A model generated the notes under the pieces. That model saw nothing but the letters and a program-made list of their open reading frames with translations. It made no database searches and was not told the origin of the DNA. Below, piece by piece: positions 1-10,876 of a stretch of DNA of 64,000 bases. This stretch comes from Plumapathes pennacea. Taxonomy: Eukaryota > Cnidaria > Anthozoa > Antipatharia > Myriopathidae. Both the position numbers and the translations under genes were made by a program. Every line of letters begins with the position of its first letter. Position 1 is the first letter of the stretch. The stretch is taken from NCBI GenBank assembly GCA_964036295.1, contig OZ038463.1:32131295-32195294 (forward strand), written 5' to 3'.

Positions 1-152
1 TCTCAATTTTGATGTACAGTTAAAACCCTGATGAAATGGCAAATCCAAATTTCTTTCACCAGCCATTCTTATACCCATGCTTTAAAATCTGTAGCTAACC
101 ATAGGGAGTTAACGTATACCCCACCCCACCTCCCCAGAAAAGGAAATTACAT
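1..152. other. Non-coding lead-in to the tandem array
   Basis: No coding exon is visible. The first 100 bases (aaaccctgatgaaatggca, then a catgctttaaaat stretch) resemble parts of the dispersed repeat also seen near 21280-21560 and 24940-25230, so this is probably the end of an interspersed repeat. Confidence 0.4.
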
Positions 153-1370
153 GTTTGCTTCCTATGTACCCACTATGTACCAACACTTTATTCACCTCTA
201 TTGAGCATTGTGAACACAGTATTGTGTTTACGTCAATGTATAATAAAATAAAATGTAATCTGCACTTCGACATGAACTAGTTTTCACTTGCAATTATTTG
301 TCCAGACAAGAAGGCCCTAGAAAGAAGTTTGCTTCCTATGTACCCACTATGTACCAACACTTTATTCACCTCTATTGAGCATTGTGAACAGTATTGCGTT
401 TATGTCAATGTATAATAAAATAAAATGTAATCTGCACTTCTAAATGAACTATTTTTCACTTGCAATTATTTTGTCCAGACAAGAAGGCCCTAGAAAGAAG
501 TTTGCTTCCTATGTACCCACTATGTACCAACACTTTATTCACCTCTATTGAGCATTGTGAACACAGTATTGTGTTTATGCCAATGTATAATAAAATAAAA
601 TGTAATCTGCACTTCGACATGAACTAGTTTTCACTTGCAATTATTTGTCCAGACAAGAAGGCCCTAGAAAGAAGTTTGCTTCCTATGTACCCACTATGTA
701 CCAGCACTTTATTCACCTCTATTGAGCATTTTGTGAACACAGTATTGTGTTTACGTCAATGTATAGTAAAATAATGTAATCTGCACTTCGAAGTGAACTA
801 TTTTTCACTTGCAACTATTTGTCCAGACAAGATGGCCCTAGAAAGAAGTTTGCTTCCTATGTACCCACTATGTACCAACACTATATTCACCTCTATCAAG
901 CATTTTGTGAACACAGTATTGTGTTTACGTCAATGTATAGTAAAATAATGTAATCTGCACTTCGAAATGAACTATTTTTCACTTGCAATTATTTTGTCCA
1001 GTCAAGATGGCCCTAGAAAGAAGTTTGCTTCCTATGTACCCACTATGTACCAACACTTTATTCACCTCTATTGAGCATTTTGTGAACACAGTATTGTGTT
1101 TATGTCAATGTATAGTAAAATAATGTAATCTGCACTTCGAAATGAACTATTTTTCAGCTTGCATTTATTTGTCCAGACAAGATGGCCCTAGAAAGAAGTT
1201 TGCTTCCTATGTACCCACTATGTACCAACACTTTATTCACCTCTATTAAGCATTTTGTGAACACAGTATTGTGTTTATGTCAATGTATAGTAAAATAATG
1301 TAATTACTTCGACATGAACTATTTTTCACTTGCAATTATTTGTCCAGACAAGATGGCCCTAGAAGGAAGC
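153..1370 (+). repeat. Tandem array of ~174-bp units running into TSP-1 exon 1
   Basis: Seven units begin with gtttgcttcctatgtaccca at 153, 327, 500, 674, 848, 1023 and 1198, a spacing of 173-175 bp. Each carries a TATA-like tgtata(a/g)taaaata stretch, then tttgtccaga, then the segment equivalent to the TSP-1 start. In the first three units the start position reads AAG (311, 484, 658); in the next three it reads ATG (832, 1007, 1182); the last ATG (1353) is the gene's own. The array is therefore a repeated promoter plus translation-start segment rather than an unrelated satellite. Copies are highly similar, with small indels, which suggests recent expansion or homogenisation. Confidence 0.93.
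1182..1298 (+). other. 38-codon upstream ORF in the penultimate repeat unit
   Basis: The ATG-bearing units at 832, 1007 and 1182 each open a 38-codon frame that begins with the same four codons as TSP-1 (MALE) and ends at TAA. If transcription starts upstream of these units, they would be upstream ORFs on the TSP-1 messenger. If each unit fires its own promoter, they may be unused. Coding function is not claimed. Confidence 0.4.
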
Positions 1371-4300
1371 GGAAAATGTCTACAGATGCTTGTCATCTTT
1401 TTCAACTTCCTGTTTTTTGTAAGTATCATGTGTGACTGATAATTGACAGTACTGAAGCATAGGCCGTAGTAAATACAGTTGTCAGTAGTAGAGCATGGTT
1501 CAGTGCTAATGCCTTGTTGGGTAATAGCTAGAAGTAATGTGCAGGAATTTGTAAGAGCATTATTTTATGAGAAGAGTGGAGAAGTGCTCACAACACACCA
1601 GAATGCTTCTCCAAACTTTTTAAGCATTTAAAAGTATTAGGGCATTTTACATGCATGTAGTTAATGTGTGTAGTTTGTGTGCATGTGTAGCTCAACACAG
1701 CATGTTGACAAATAATGTATATTAAAGTGAGTGCAAGTCTTTGATGAGGTGTTCCAAACACAGTGAACAGTGAAAGCGGCCAAATGCTTTTGTTTGGAAT
1801 CCCTCATCAAAGACAAAGCATGACCAACAGAAGTGACATAAAAAATGTATTTCTAGTGTCACTCTGGCACAAGTCATAAAATTAATATATTTTGTCTTTT
1901 GTTTGTCTAATTTCCAGCTTGGAGGTGTTGGGCTACTCACAACGGGCATCTACGTGCATTTTGAGGTTGGTGACTTTGTGGAGTTGTCCAGTGTGAAGTA
2001 CCTCACCGGCTCCATCATCATCATAGCTGCAGGAGCTGTCATCTCACTTGTGGCTTTCCTTGGCTGCTGTGGGGCCTTCAAGGAGCATCGATGCATGCTT
2101 GGAACGGTAAGTTTGTGATCCAGCAATTCTTGAAGGTTAACGAGCCTCTCTCATACTATCGTCACACGTACCATTTACAGTTATTTACGCATGCCAGGAT
2201 TAACATCGTTCTACAGTAAATTATATTTTATTGCTTGAAGCCTGTTGAAGATCTCCTCTGTTAATGGCAGGTCACTGCAGTCTCATCTTGATTGTACCTT
2301 ATTGATTTCTTCCACAGTTCTTTGCCTTGCTTCTGGTCATCTTTGGTGTTGAGGTGGCAGGCACAGCTTTGGGCTACCTCTACAGGGGACAGGTAACTAC
2401 CGATATATTACCAAAAATACAAACTGAACCAAAATATACACTGAACATATGATTGACTCACGCACTAGACTGTTATATTGAAGCATTGCAAGTGAGCTGG
2501 TATGCATGGATCCATAGTGTTTTAATAGAAGGCTTCATGGGCTTTCCTTAACTTGCAAAATTGGTTGCCCAGTCAATACTTCTTTAATTTCATGGTAATT
2601 GTCCGGTTTTGTTTTGGTTTTGTTTTGTTTTGATTGTTTTGAAGTTGTAATTTGTCACTCTTCCCTATGCTTGATAGATTGAGGACAAGCTGAACAAGGA
2701 CCTGTATGATGCAGTAATTAAAGAGTATAACCGAACTGGGTATGACGCAGTGACAGAAACCCTTGATATACTTCAGGAGAAGGTACAGTACAACAAAGCT
2801 CAGAAAAATAAATTCTCAAACTCATTAGTAAGTCATGGTCTTGTTAGGCGGCCAGCATGTCACGTTTGGTCAGATCACAGGTGGCACAAGCTCAGTGCCT
2901 AAATGTTGCATATTACTCAAGATTATAAGGGAATGTATGGGGATTTTACCAATCGACGGAAAATCATAGAATTGATAATGAAACTCAAATAAACGTTGCT
3001 ACCTGTTAGTTGTCTCCTGTGTCCCTTGTATCAATTTAAAGCTGCTGTGGCCAGTATTAGTGGTAGAAATTCCTGCCGATGTTTCCTCCCCAAAAGAGAA
3101 GGACACAGGAGACATCTACCAACAAGTAGCGAACGTTTATTTGAATTTCATTATCGAATTCTATGATTTTCCTTCGATCAGTAAAATCCCCATACATTTC
3201 CTTATAATCTTGAGTTACACAACATTTAGGCACCAAGCCTGGGCTGCCTGTGGTCAGTATTGACACAGTGTCAAATACTGGTTTGAGTGCTTTATGATCC
3301 AATTTCTGACTCCAGTAATAAAATTTCTAAAGTTGCATGCACTCCTTTAAGACGATATTTCAAAAAAATTGTGCTTCATCTTTCAGAGATTCTGTGTACA
3401 GGAGAAATATGAAATACAAATTGCAAACATTTTTTTTTTTCTTACAACTCTCCTGTCCAAAGGTAGACCACACCGGGTATAAACCCATTCTAATGAAAAA
3501 ATGCTCCGAAACGGTCAAAAACTTGATGAGATACAATTATATATTGTCTCGAGTCTTGATCACTGCCTGTTGGTATACTGGTTAAGTTTATATATTTTAC
3601 AGTGTTGAAGCTCCCATAAGCAGACACCTTTGGGAAGCAGAAAAAGTATCTGTAACTGGAACTGTGTGCTTATGAGAATGTGAATACACAGTTTGATTGA
3701 GCTAGAGTTTAGACAGGATTTTGGAGTGGCGTCCATAAGTAGAGCTGTCCGCTTACAAGAAAGAGAGCTTGGACTGTATTTTGTTTTCTGGTTAGATCTT
3801 TTAACTTTTTTTTCTTTGTGTGTGTGTCTTGCCCATTATGCTACTTTTAGGAAAAATGCTGTGGAGTTAACAACTATACAGACTGGCAGAAATCCAGGTT
3901 TGCCAATGGAAACCACTCTGTTGTCCCAGATAGTTGCTGTAAAACTTTTGAGACAGGGTGTGGAAAGGAGTTCAATGTGTCAAACATTTACACCGAGGTA
4001 ACAAAAGCCTAACAAATGATGATATTTTACCATATTATTCAGCAGCGCTCGACATTAACGGTTGCCCGCTTACCTGGGGCAACCAAAACTTTTGGTCAGG
4101 CAGGTAAATTCTGGGCTGGGCAACCAGAAATTATGAAACTTTCTATTGCTTGAAGTCAATCTACAGTCTGAGGGGCAACCAACCTAAAACCTTAATGTCC
4201 AGCACTATTCAGCTACAGCAGTTCTTCCAATGAAAGAACAAACATTTGCATGATTGTATAACTTACTATACTGCAATGTTCTTATTTGGAGACACAGTCA

Positions 4301-5596
4301 CAGTAAAGATAATAATTTTCATATCTATTCACACCTGCCTGTTTGCTGTTCTGTCTCTGTTTCAGGGTTGTTATCAAAAGACACTGGACCTGTTGAAGAG
4401 TAACATGCTGATTATCAGTGTTGTTGGAGTAGCAGTTGCTGTGATACAGGTAATAATAAATATATGATGTGTATAAATAATAATAAATAATAAATTATAT
4501 AAATTATTATATATATAATATTTATTATTATTTACATGTTGATTTATACACTTCAGTTTTGAATCATATCACTGAATACATGCAGGAGTCCATCACTGCT
4601 TGATTAAAAGTGAACTTGATGTGCTATGTGCTTTTCAACAGTGTATTATTCAATACTAGTGGGACCCCTGTAAAATACGGTGATTTGTTTTTGCAATTTC
4701 TGGTTGTTCTGGCTTTTCTCACTTGGGAAACGTCATGCTGACAACCGAGAACATATCAAAATGCAAACCAAGAGAGCTATTTGAGACATTCAAAAAGCGA
4801 CGGCACCATCTTCGATACTGTTTACAGTGTACAGTACCAACGAAGCGAGAAAATATCATTCCACTTCCACGTGAGCTCTATATTACAGTTCACAAATGCT
4901 CAGTACCGTAACCACGGCGTTTAAAAACACAGAAGACACTTAAGGATCTCAATCCGGTCAAATTTACATGGCAATCTACAAATACAGCAAATTTAGCGAA
5001 TGTTAATGTCACCTTGTACCTGTAAAATACAGTGATTTGTTTTTGCAATTTCTTTCTCATGTTTCTCTGCATTTTATTGCAAAATAAATCAGCACAAACT
5101 CAGAAAGTGTATTGAATACAGCAAGCAGTGACAGTCAGATCAATCAGTCATACTGTGGGTGCCTCAGGAAAGTCAAGCTCAGGACCCAGTTTAATTCAAA
5201 GCACGATTAGGCTAATCCTGGATTAGGTCTAAAATTTCTTGTCATTTATAAGCTTGAAAACGTGAAAGTTTCCTCCACAACGACTTCCTTGATAACGTTT
5301 TAAACTGGAACAAGCTTTCTAAACCCATCTTCGAACAAAACCCTGCAGTATATTACCAGAAGGGTTGTGAGAAATAATTTTGTTAATCCTGGGTTAGCTT
5401 AATCGACTCTCGAAAAACCGGACACTGCCCGTAAATATAAACATGGCCGCACAAAGTATCTTCTGTGAGATGGTCTCTTCGATGATGAATTACTAAGAAG
5501 ATATTTATTGTTTGTTTGTTTGTGTTCCAGCTGCTTGGGATGATCTTTGCTTTGGTGCTCATCTGCAAGATAGGTAGCCAGGGAACATATGCCTAG
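1353..5596 (+). CDS. TSP-1, CD63-like tetraspanin
   Basis: Coding exons: 1353-1418, 1918-2106, 2318-2392, 2678-2782, 3851-3997, 4366-4449, 5531-5596, giving 243 aa. All introns are GT-AG and phase 0. The protein has a short cytosolic N-terminus, TM1 (about 11-34), a small loop, TM2 (about 52-74) followed by the GCCGA..E..CML inner loop typical of tetraspanins, TM3 (86-108), a large extracellular loop (about 110-200) and TM4 (about 204-233). The loop shows CCG at 148-150, VPDSCC ending at 175, and GC at 195-196, six cysteines in all, plus N-glycosylation sequons at 128, 153, 166 and 187. The NYTDW after CCG and the PDSCC spacing resemble vertebrate CD63, but the tail lacks its tyrosine sorting motif. 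Role by family: scaffold of membrane microdomains. The start is the ATG in the last array unit; intron 4 holds a large foldback and intron 5 a MITE. Confidence 0.92.
2868..3257. repeat. Foldback (inverted repeat) element in TSP-1 intron 4
   Basis: Two arms, about 2868-3055 and 3080-3257, are near-complementary: gtgcctaaatgttgc in the left arm pairs with acaacatttaggcac in the right, and both carry the matching segments around ttatcgaattctatgat and aggagac. Arms differ by scattered substitutions and short indels. This is probably a non-autonomous DNA transposon with long inverted arms. It carries no credible ORF. Confidence 0.75.
4047..4203 (+). mobile_element. 157-bp MITE, family 1, copy 1
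   Basis: Terminal inverted repeats GCTCGACATTAA / ttaatgtccagc enclose the sequence gttgcccgcttacc...ggcaaccaacctaaaacc. Two other copies lie at 10721-10876 (opposite orientation) and 63591-63747. It is non-coding and sits in TSP-1 intron 5. Confidence 0.85.
4470..4535. repeat. AT-rich quasi-palindrome
   Basis: A run of taataataaat / atttattatta units with a tatatata centre in TSP-1 intron 6. It is low-complexity and self-complementary. Confidence 0.6.
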
Positions 5597-6329
5597 CACT
5601 CTCTCCACATCCACTGGAGGACAAAAGAGTTCTAACTGCACATGTGTAATATATCATTCTTTTGTAGAGCTTAGTTTCAGTGTGTGTGGTTGGGGGGGGG
5701 GGGGGGGGGGGGGGAGGGGATTTTCATTTCAAAAAGGCTTGGGCTTGGTCTTACTGTTTCAGCCATTGTTATGAAGTCAACAAGGTGATATAAAAACAAC
5801 ATATGAAAGAAATTTGAATGCTGGTTAGTTTGAGAAGGGGTTTGGCCAACATCGATATTTTGGCCTTATAAATTACCGGCCAGGCCATTGGTTATTGAAT
5901 GCTAACCTTATATGTGCTTATTTACAGAATTTCATGGTATGCCAAAAAGGTTTTTGCACTACACTTTGGGGTAATTACTGCAAGCCCCATATTAGAAAAT
6001 GTATCTATGCATTCTATTTATGATTTATTTCCTGAAAACTCGTTCCCAGGCTTTTTCCTACCTCATCTCCCAGGCAAGGAGAGGCAGGGTAGGGTAAAGA
6101 GCCTAGGTACTGGGATGGTCAGTGACGAAGGGTAATATATGGCGATTCAGTAGTACACTAAAAGGTTTAATTTAGCTTTAAACAACCAGTAGGGATTTTA
6201 CCTACTAAAATTTCAACATCAGGTAAAGCAGTAAATGCTGACCCTCGTGCAGTCAGCAGTGCACCTAAACGAAAGAAGAACAAATTTAACAGCTAAAAAG
6301 AATTGAAAAGCCTATGTTATAATAAAAGG

Positions 6330-6610
6330 GCCGTTTTTTTGGATGACTATAGAAAGTATTTGTGTGATATGCTTTGGTTTTGTGTAGTACACTCTTGGAT
6401 TGGTCCAAAGAAGTTAAAGCAGCATTCTTGAACAACCAGGAACAAAAAGGCCAATAATATTGCAACCTTCTCATTCAAGAAGCAAGTAGCGATGGCGTTT
6501 TCTCGCATTGCTGATTGGTCTCTTCTTCAAACTACGAAAACAAATTACTTTGGTTCCTGGTGTTTCTTGCAGCGTCTGTGATTTGCAGTACAGTTATTTT
6601 GGTTCTGGTC
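6330..6610 (+). repeat. Dispersed ~280-bp repeat, copy 1
   Basis: It shares ordered segments with 39640-39915: ggattggtcca, a caggaacaaaa stretch, gcgatggcgtttyctcgc, gctgattggt and tctgtgatt. It has diverged by many substitutions. Type unknown; probably an old non-autonomous transposon. Confidence 0.6.
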
Positions 6611-7204
6611 TCAATGCAGAATACCCCGCCACTTATTTTAATAACAATGAAGCCTTTTGTCTTTTCCTCGTTATACAAAGCACTCAGAAATCTGTAACAA
6701 TAGTGGCGGGATATTCTACAAATACATGTTCGACTGCTTTTTCTGTCTGTTTAGCTTTACTTGTCTGTTTAGTCTAAGTTAAGAACTAAGTAAAGTAAAA
6801 AGGTAGTACTTGTATATATATAGCTCGGGCCATTTATCATCAGCCTAGTCAAGTTTGTCAGTCTCTGTCCCGGCGGCCCAAGTTCCCAAAAGCAACATTT
6901 TGTCATTTTGTGTAAAGTACTCATTTCCTCGACCTTTGACACCGATTGTTGTATGTTGAAAGGGACTTAGTAAAACTAATAAAAAGTATTGCTTTGAGCT
7001 ACTGTAGATGAGGTCACATTGCGTGTTGTTCTGAGCAAACTTAAGTTTGGGGGTGGGGTAACAAACCTTTTTCCCCCTCCCTTCTCTTGCCCGCTCCGTT
7101 TTCCCGTTTTCCTCAAAATCACTGAAATGAGAAAACTGAAACGGAGTCAATCGGTCACGCAAGTACGTTACAGTGAACCCGAGAGTAAATCACTCGTGTC
7201 TCCC

Positions 7205-7790
7205 AGCCCCCACCGGAGGGAAACGCGCGGGATCTTTGCTGGAAGAGGGAGCCATTGTCGTCGACCTCGCACGGTCCATCACCAGGCAATGCACGTGTTC
7301 GAGTACACAAAAGATACAAACACAGTAGAAGAGAGAAATTCACCTTAGGCTCTGTCCGGTTCTCGAGAATCCAATTTTGGGTTGCTTTGGTCTTTTGCTT
7401 CTTGTCAAATTGTTTGCACGTGATATGCAACTCGCGCGTTCCGCGGTGCATCAGTCAGAGGTCTCGAGAGTCGCCCTCAATTTTTTCGGCAAAAGATGCG
7501 GGAAACGCGTGAGATTTGCCGGAAGTGAAGTCACTGTCGTCACGGGAAAAGAGCCTGGGAACGAGCACTCGCTCACACGGTCCCTCACGAGGCAATGCAC
7601 GTGTTCGAGTATAGAAACGATTCAAACAGCATAGAAGAGAGAAATTCACCTAAGGCTCTGTCCGGTTCTCAAGAATCCAATTTTGGGTGCTTTGGTCTTT
7701 TGCTTCTTGGCAAAAATTGTTGACACGTGATATGCAACTCTAGCCGGTCACCAGTCAGAGGTCGCCCTGACGTCATTCGGAAGCCGACTG
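7205..7790 (+). repeat. Two-copy ~306-bp tandem duplication upstream of the CLOCK-like gene
   Basis: Anchors repeat at constant spacing: gcacgtgttcgagta at 7291 and 7597, and ggctctgtccggttctc at 7348 and 7654. The copies also share aatccaattttgggt and gatatgcaactc. The duplication doubled two CACGTG sites per unit. Confidence 0.85.
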
Positions 7791-8167
7791 TTTTCAGCAA
7801 TCTCGTACCTAGACTCTTCCGTGAGACAGCGGAAGAGTTTGGGTCCGAGCCGGGGAAAAAAACAGACGAAAGAAAATGAAGGAAGAAGTTCTTAATACTC
7901 TTTTTCCTTCCCCAGTCAAGAATGAAATAGTCAGTGGCCTGTTTTAGGTGGCTTGCAATCGAACTCGGTGAATACTATCATGCGGACCTGCATGCACTGG
8001 AAAAAAGAGAACGCGTGACTCCGATATCACGTGTAAACTAGTTTGGCAAGAGGAAGAGACCGGAGGCATTCAAATGAAGGTTTGCCAGCCTGATAGATGT
8101 TATAAACAGGTGGAACAAAGGAAAAAGTAGGTGACTTTCTCCCTTTGTCTTTAGTACTACTCACGTG
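7292..8167 (+). promoter_or_regulatory. Cluster of six CACGTG E-boxes
   Basis: Canonical E-boxes lie at 7292, 7417, 7598, 7734, 8028 and 8162, 390-1260 bp upstream of the ATG at 8552. Four of the six come from the tandem duplication. CACGTG is the known target of CLOCK:BMAL/CYCLE heterodimers, so feedback control of this CLOCK-like gene is plausible, but that is inference. Confidence 0.5.
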
Positions 8168-8551
8168 CACCGCGAGCCTCAAATGCCGCGTGAGGAGTGT
8201 GTGAGCTCGTGTGTGAGCTCGTGTGTCAATATATACTTGACTTCCCGGCAGATTTGAATGGTTTCGACGTATGGTATCATTTTCCACTATGTTCTATCGG
8301 TGTTGACCGGGTATTGACAATGCGGCAGCTTGTGTTCATTATCCCCGAAGTTCGTGTTGTGGCTTTATCAGAGGGGTTGTTATTTGCTAGTCCGAACCGA
8401 AAACTTGAGAGAAAAAAGGCTCGTTTCAACGTATTATAGTGGGCGACCCTATGTTAAAGTTGAATGAAAATCTCCAAGGGAAGTACGGAGCTTCACTCGA
8501 GAGAACTGATTGCTGGTACTTCTGAAGAGTACGATATTGTTCTTTTAAGAA

Positions 8552-10159
8552 ATGAGCGCTGGCGGTGGTGGTGGCGAGGAAAGAAAGAAACACAAAAAGA
8601 GCATTTCCGAATCAAAGAGATCGATCAGAAATTTGAACGAGCAGAAAAGGAGAAATCGTTTCAATGCTTTGGTGGATGAATTAGCCCAATGTGTACTGTC
8701 CAGGTCTAGCGTAAGGAAGCAGAAGCTCGAGAAATCAGCAATTCTCGAGTTGGCCGTGAATTCCCTCAGAGAAAGTCAAGGAGGGCAAAAACAAGAATGC
8801 TCGTTCACTGTACATGGCGAGAGCTCTGCGTCAAGAAATCATCTCTGGCAACCGAGCTTACTAAGTGATGGAGAATTCATCCAGATAATGCAGGAATCCA
8901 TGGATGGATTTACCTTCGTCCTGGATCCTACTGGAAAAGTCCTCTATGTCTCTGATGGCATTTTCCTTTCCCTTGGTCTCACACCAGATCAGCTCTTGAA
9001 TTCCAGTATCCTCAAATTTGTGCACAAAGAAGATCAAGCAACTGTCTTAACACATTTAAAAACCCTGGAAAAGTTCCAGAGTTCATTAATGCAAGACAAA
9101 TCCAGAACCTTGAGTTTCACCTGCCGGATTGGAAACTCAAACCTAGAGCCAGAATGCTTTGTTCCTTTAAACTGTTTAGGAAGAATTTTTCCCAACCCTG
9201 AGCTTCAGGATGAATCCACTGGGCACCACGGTGACCTGACTGAGAGACATGGAAGTGTCTGCCTGGTAGTGGTTGGAAAGTTAGCCATGCCAAGTTTAGG
9301 CAAGACTCTCTTCACAGCCATCGGAATTTCAGAGGAATTTAGTTATAGATTAACTATGGACTGGAAGTATGCTTTTGTAGATCATGATGCAGCTTTCATC
9401 ATTGGATTTCTCCCAGTTGAAATGATCCAGATGTCTGCTTACACGTTTATTCATCCTGATGATTTAAACAAAATGGCACTGTATCATGAAATGATAGTTC
9501 ACTTGGGTCAATTAAAGACATGCTATTACAGACAAATTACCAAGGGAGGCACTTGGATTTGGCTACGAAGTACTTGCCATGTTTCATATAACCAGTGGAA
9601 CTCCAAGCCTGATGCCATTGTTTGCAAAGCCACAATAGCAACTTATGCAGAAGTTTGTGCCAACCAACAGGAAGTCTTGAACAGTGATACCAAGAGGTTT
9701 TCTAACGTGATGGCAGCCAAGATCATCTTCCATCACAGTAACTTCACAGAGCATCCAGGAAACCTAATGACCAGAGGTAATGTGGAAGTGGGTGATGATG
9801 ATGATGATGTCAGTATCTCGAGATACATGTCTTCGTCTTGTGCTAATGGCTTTACAACCGATGACGAGAGAGGGCCAGGATTGCAACAACATGCCAGTAG
9901 CAGTGTTAACAATGGGAACATTGACACGCTGCAGTCTCCACAACAACTGGGTGAGATTTGTTTGCCAAATCCAAACCTGACTCGAGGGCTAACTCATCAT
10001 CAGCTGAAGATGCACAACATAATTCTCCTTGAGCAGTCCCAAAAAATTCAAGAGTTAATTCAAAATAAGGAGCAGCAGTTGTTGATGATCGAAATGCTGA
10101 TGGAGTGGAACAAGCAACTTTTGGACATGTTTGAAAAAGTTGTAGATGCAGCAACATGA
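8552..10159 (+). CDS. CLOCK-like bHLH-PAS transcription factor (intronless)
   Basis: A single 535-codon frame with no intron. A basic/HLH domain lies at about 22-75; its basic part keeps the Glu and Arg-Arg of E-box binders (N-E-Q-K-R-R-N-R-F-N). PAS-A is at about 105-245 (GFTFVLDPTGKVLYVSDG) and PAS-B at about 262-375. PAS-B matches CLOCK/NPAS2 in its signature order: FSYRLTMDWKY, a HPDDL, CYYRQITKGGTWIWLRS, then YNQWNSKPD and ATYAEV. The C-terminal 60 residues form a probable coiled coil (QSQKIQELIQNKEQQLL). There is no long polyglutamine activation tail, and the protein is shorter than vertebrate CLOCK (about 850 aa). Family role: nuclear, dimerises with a BMAL/CYCLE partner to activate E-box genes. 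The start at 8552 has A at -3 and precedes the bHLH directly. It could be a divergent paralogue rather than the circadian CLOCK itself. Confidence 0.87.
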   Translation: MSAGGGGGEERKKHKKSISESKRSIRNLNEQKRRNRFNALVDELAQCVLSRSSVRKQKLEKSAILELAVNSLRESQGGQKQECSFTVHGESSASRNHLWQPSLLSDGEFIQIMQESMDGFTFVLDPTGKVLYVSDGIFLSLGLTPDQLLNSSILKFVHKEDQATVLTHLKTLEKFQSSLMQDKSRTLSFTCRIGNSNLEPECFVPLNCLGRIFPNPELQDESTGHHGDLTERHGSVCLVVVGKLAMPSLGKTLFTAIGISEEFSYRLTMDWKYAFVDHDAAFIIGFLPVEMIQMSAYTFIHPDDLNKMALYHEMIVHLGQLKTCYYRQITKGGTWIWLRSTCHVSYNQWNSKPDAIVCKATIATYAEVCANQQEVLNSDTKRFSNVMAAKIIFHHSNFTEHPGNLMTRGNVEVGDDDDDVSISRYMSSSCANGFTTDDERGPGLQQHASSSVNNGNIDTLQSPQQLGEICLPNPNLTRGLTHHQLKMHNIILLEQSQKIQELIQNKEQQLLMIEMLMEWNKQLLDMFEKVVDAAT

Positions 10160-10720
10160 GAATTGAACAATGCTTTGCTGAGGCTCTCACTGAAGCAATA
10201 CTGTACTGTAGTTAATATGACTGGGTTACTAAAGAGATACTGTACAAGATAACAAGGTGCCAATGTGTTGAATGTTAATTATGGAAGTACACAGGAATAG
10301 GCCCTTTCAGGGGAGGATCCAGGAAAAAATCTGACCAGTTTCCAAATGTGTGAGCACCAAATGGTGCTACTGTAGCTTCTCGAGGGATCCAGGTGCATGC
10401 TCCCCTGGAAAAAGTTTGAGATTTGGCTCTTTAAAATATCATTCCTGCTATTTTTGGTGAATAAGAATTTGACTGGTTTCAGTAAATCAATGCAAACTGG
10501 TCTGGATCTAACCCAGTCGTGTGAGTCATGCGACCTCCAACTGCAAAGGACCTATTAAATACTATTAGTTCCTGTGTGCTTCTAGAACTTAACATACAAC
10601 CACATTAGCACCATGCTGTAAGAACACAACTTACAGAACAGTAAGTGGACATTGACAATGGGGGTGTTGTCCACATTTCTGGTACGTTCTTTCAAATTCC
10701 CAAAAGCTCAGGCTATGAAT

Positions 10721-10876
10721 GCTCGACATTAAGGTTTTAGGTTGGTTGCCCTTCGGACTGAAGATTGACTTCAAGTAATAGAAAGTTTCATAATGTCTGG
10801 TTGCCCAGCCCAGAATTTACCTGCCCGACCAAAAGTTTTGGTTGCCCCGGGCAAGCGGGCAACTGTTAATGTCAAG
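10721..10876 (-). mobile_element. MITE family 1, copy 2
   Basis: Reverse-oriented copy of the element at 4047-4203. It begins gctcgacattaaggttttag and ends ttaatgtcaagc. Internal sequence is about as long and clearly alignable. Confidence 0.83.

Larger units (their letters stand above)
5597..8551. other. Intergenic region between TSP-1 and the first CLOCK-like gene
   Basis: It contains the TSP-1 3' flank, a 23-base G run (5692-5714), a dispersed repeat (6330-6610), a partial 306-bp duplication with E-boxes (about 7205-7790) and the presumed promoter of the downstream gene. The short ORFs here carry no recognisable domain or splice pattern. Confidence 0.6.

Noticed and set aside
153..1370. 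CRISPR-like regularly spaced array
   Set aside because: The units are contiguous 174-bp repeats without unique spacers, in a eukaryotic gene's 5' region.
7019..7649. Overlapping frames of 64-109 codons on both strands
   Set aside because: They fall in the duplicated upstream region and mirror each other across the two copies; there is no domain, splice signal or consistent frame.
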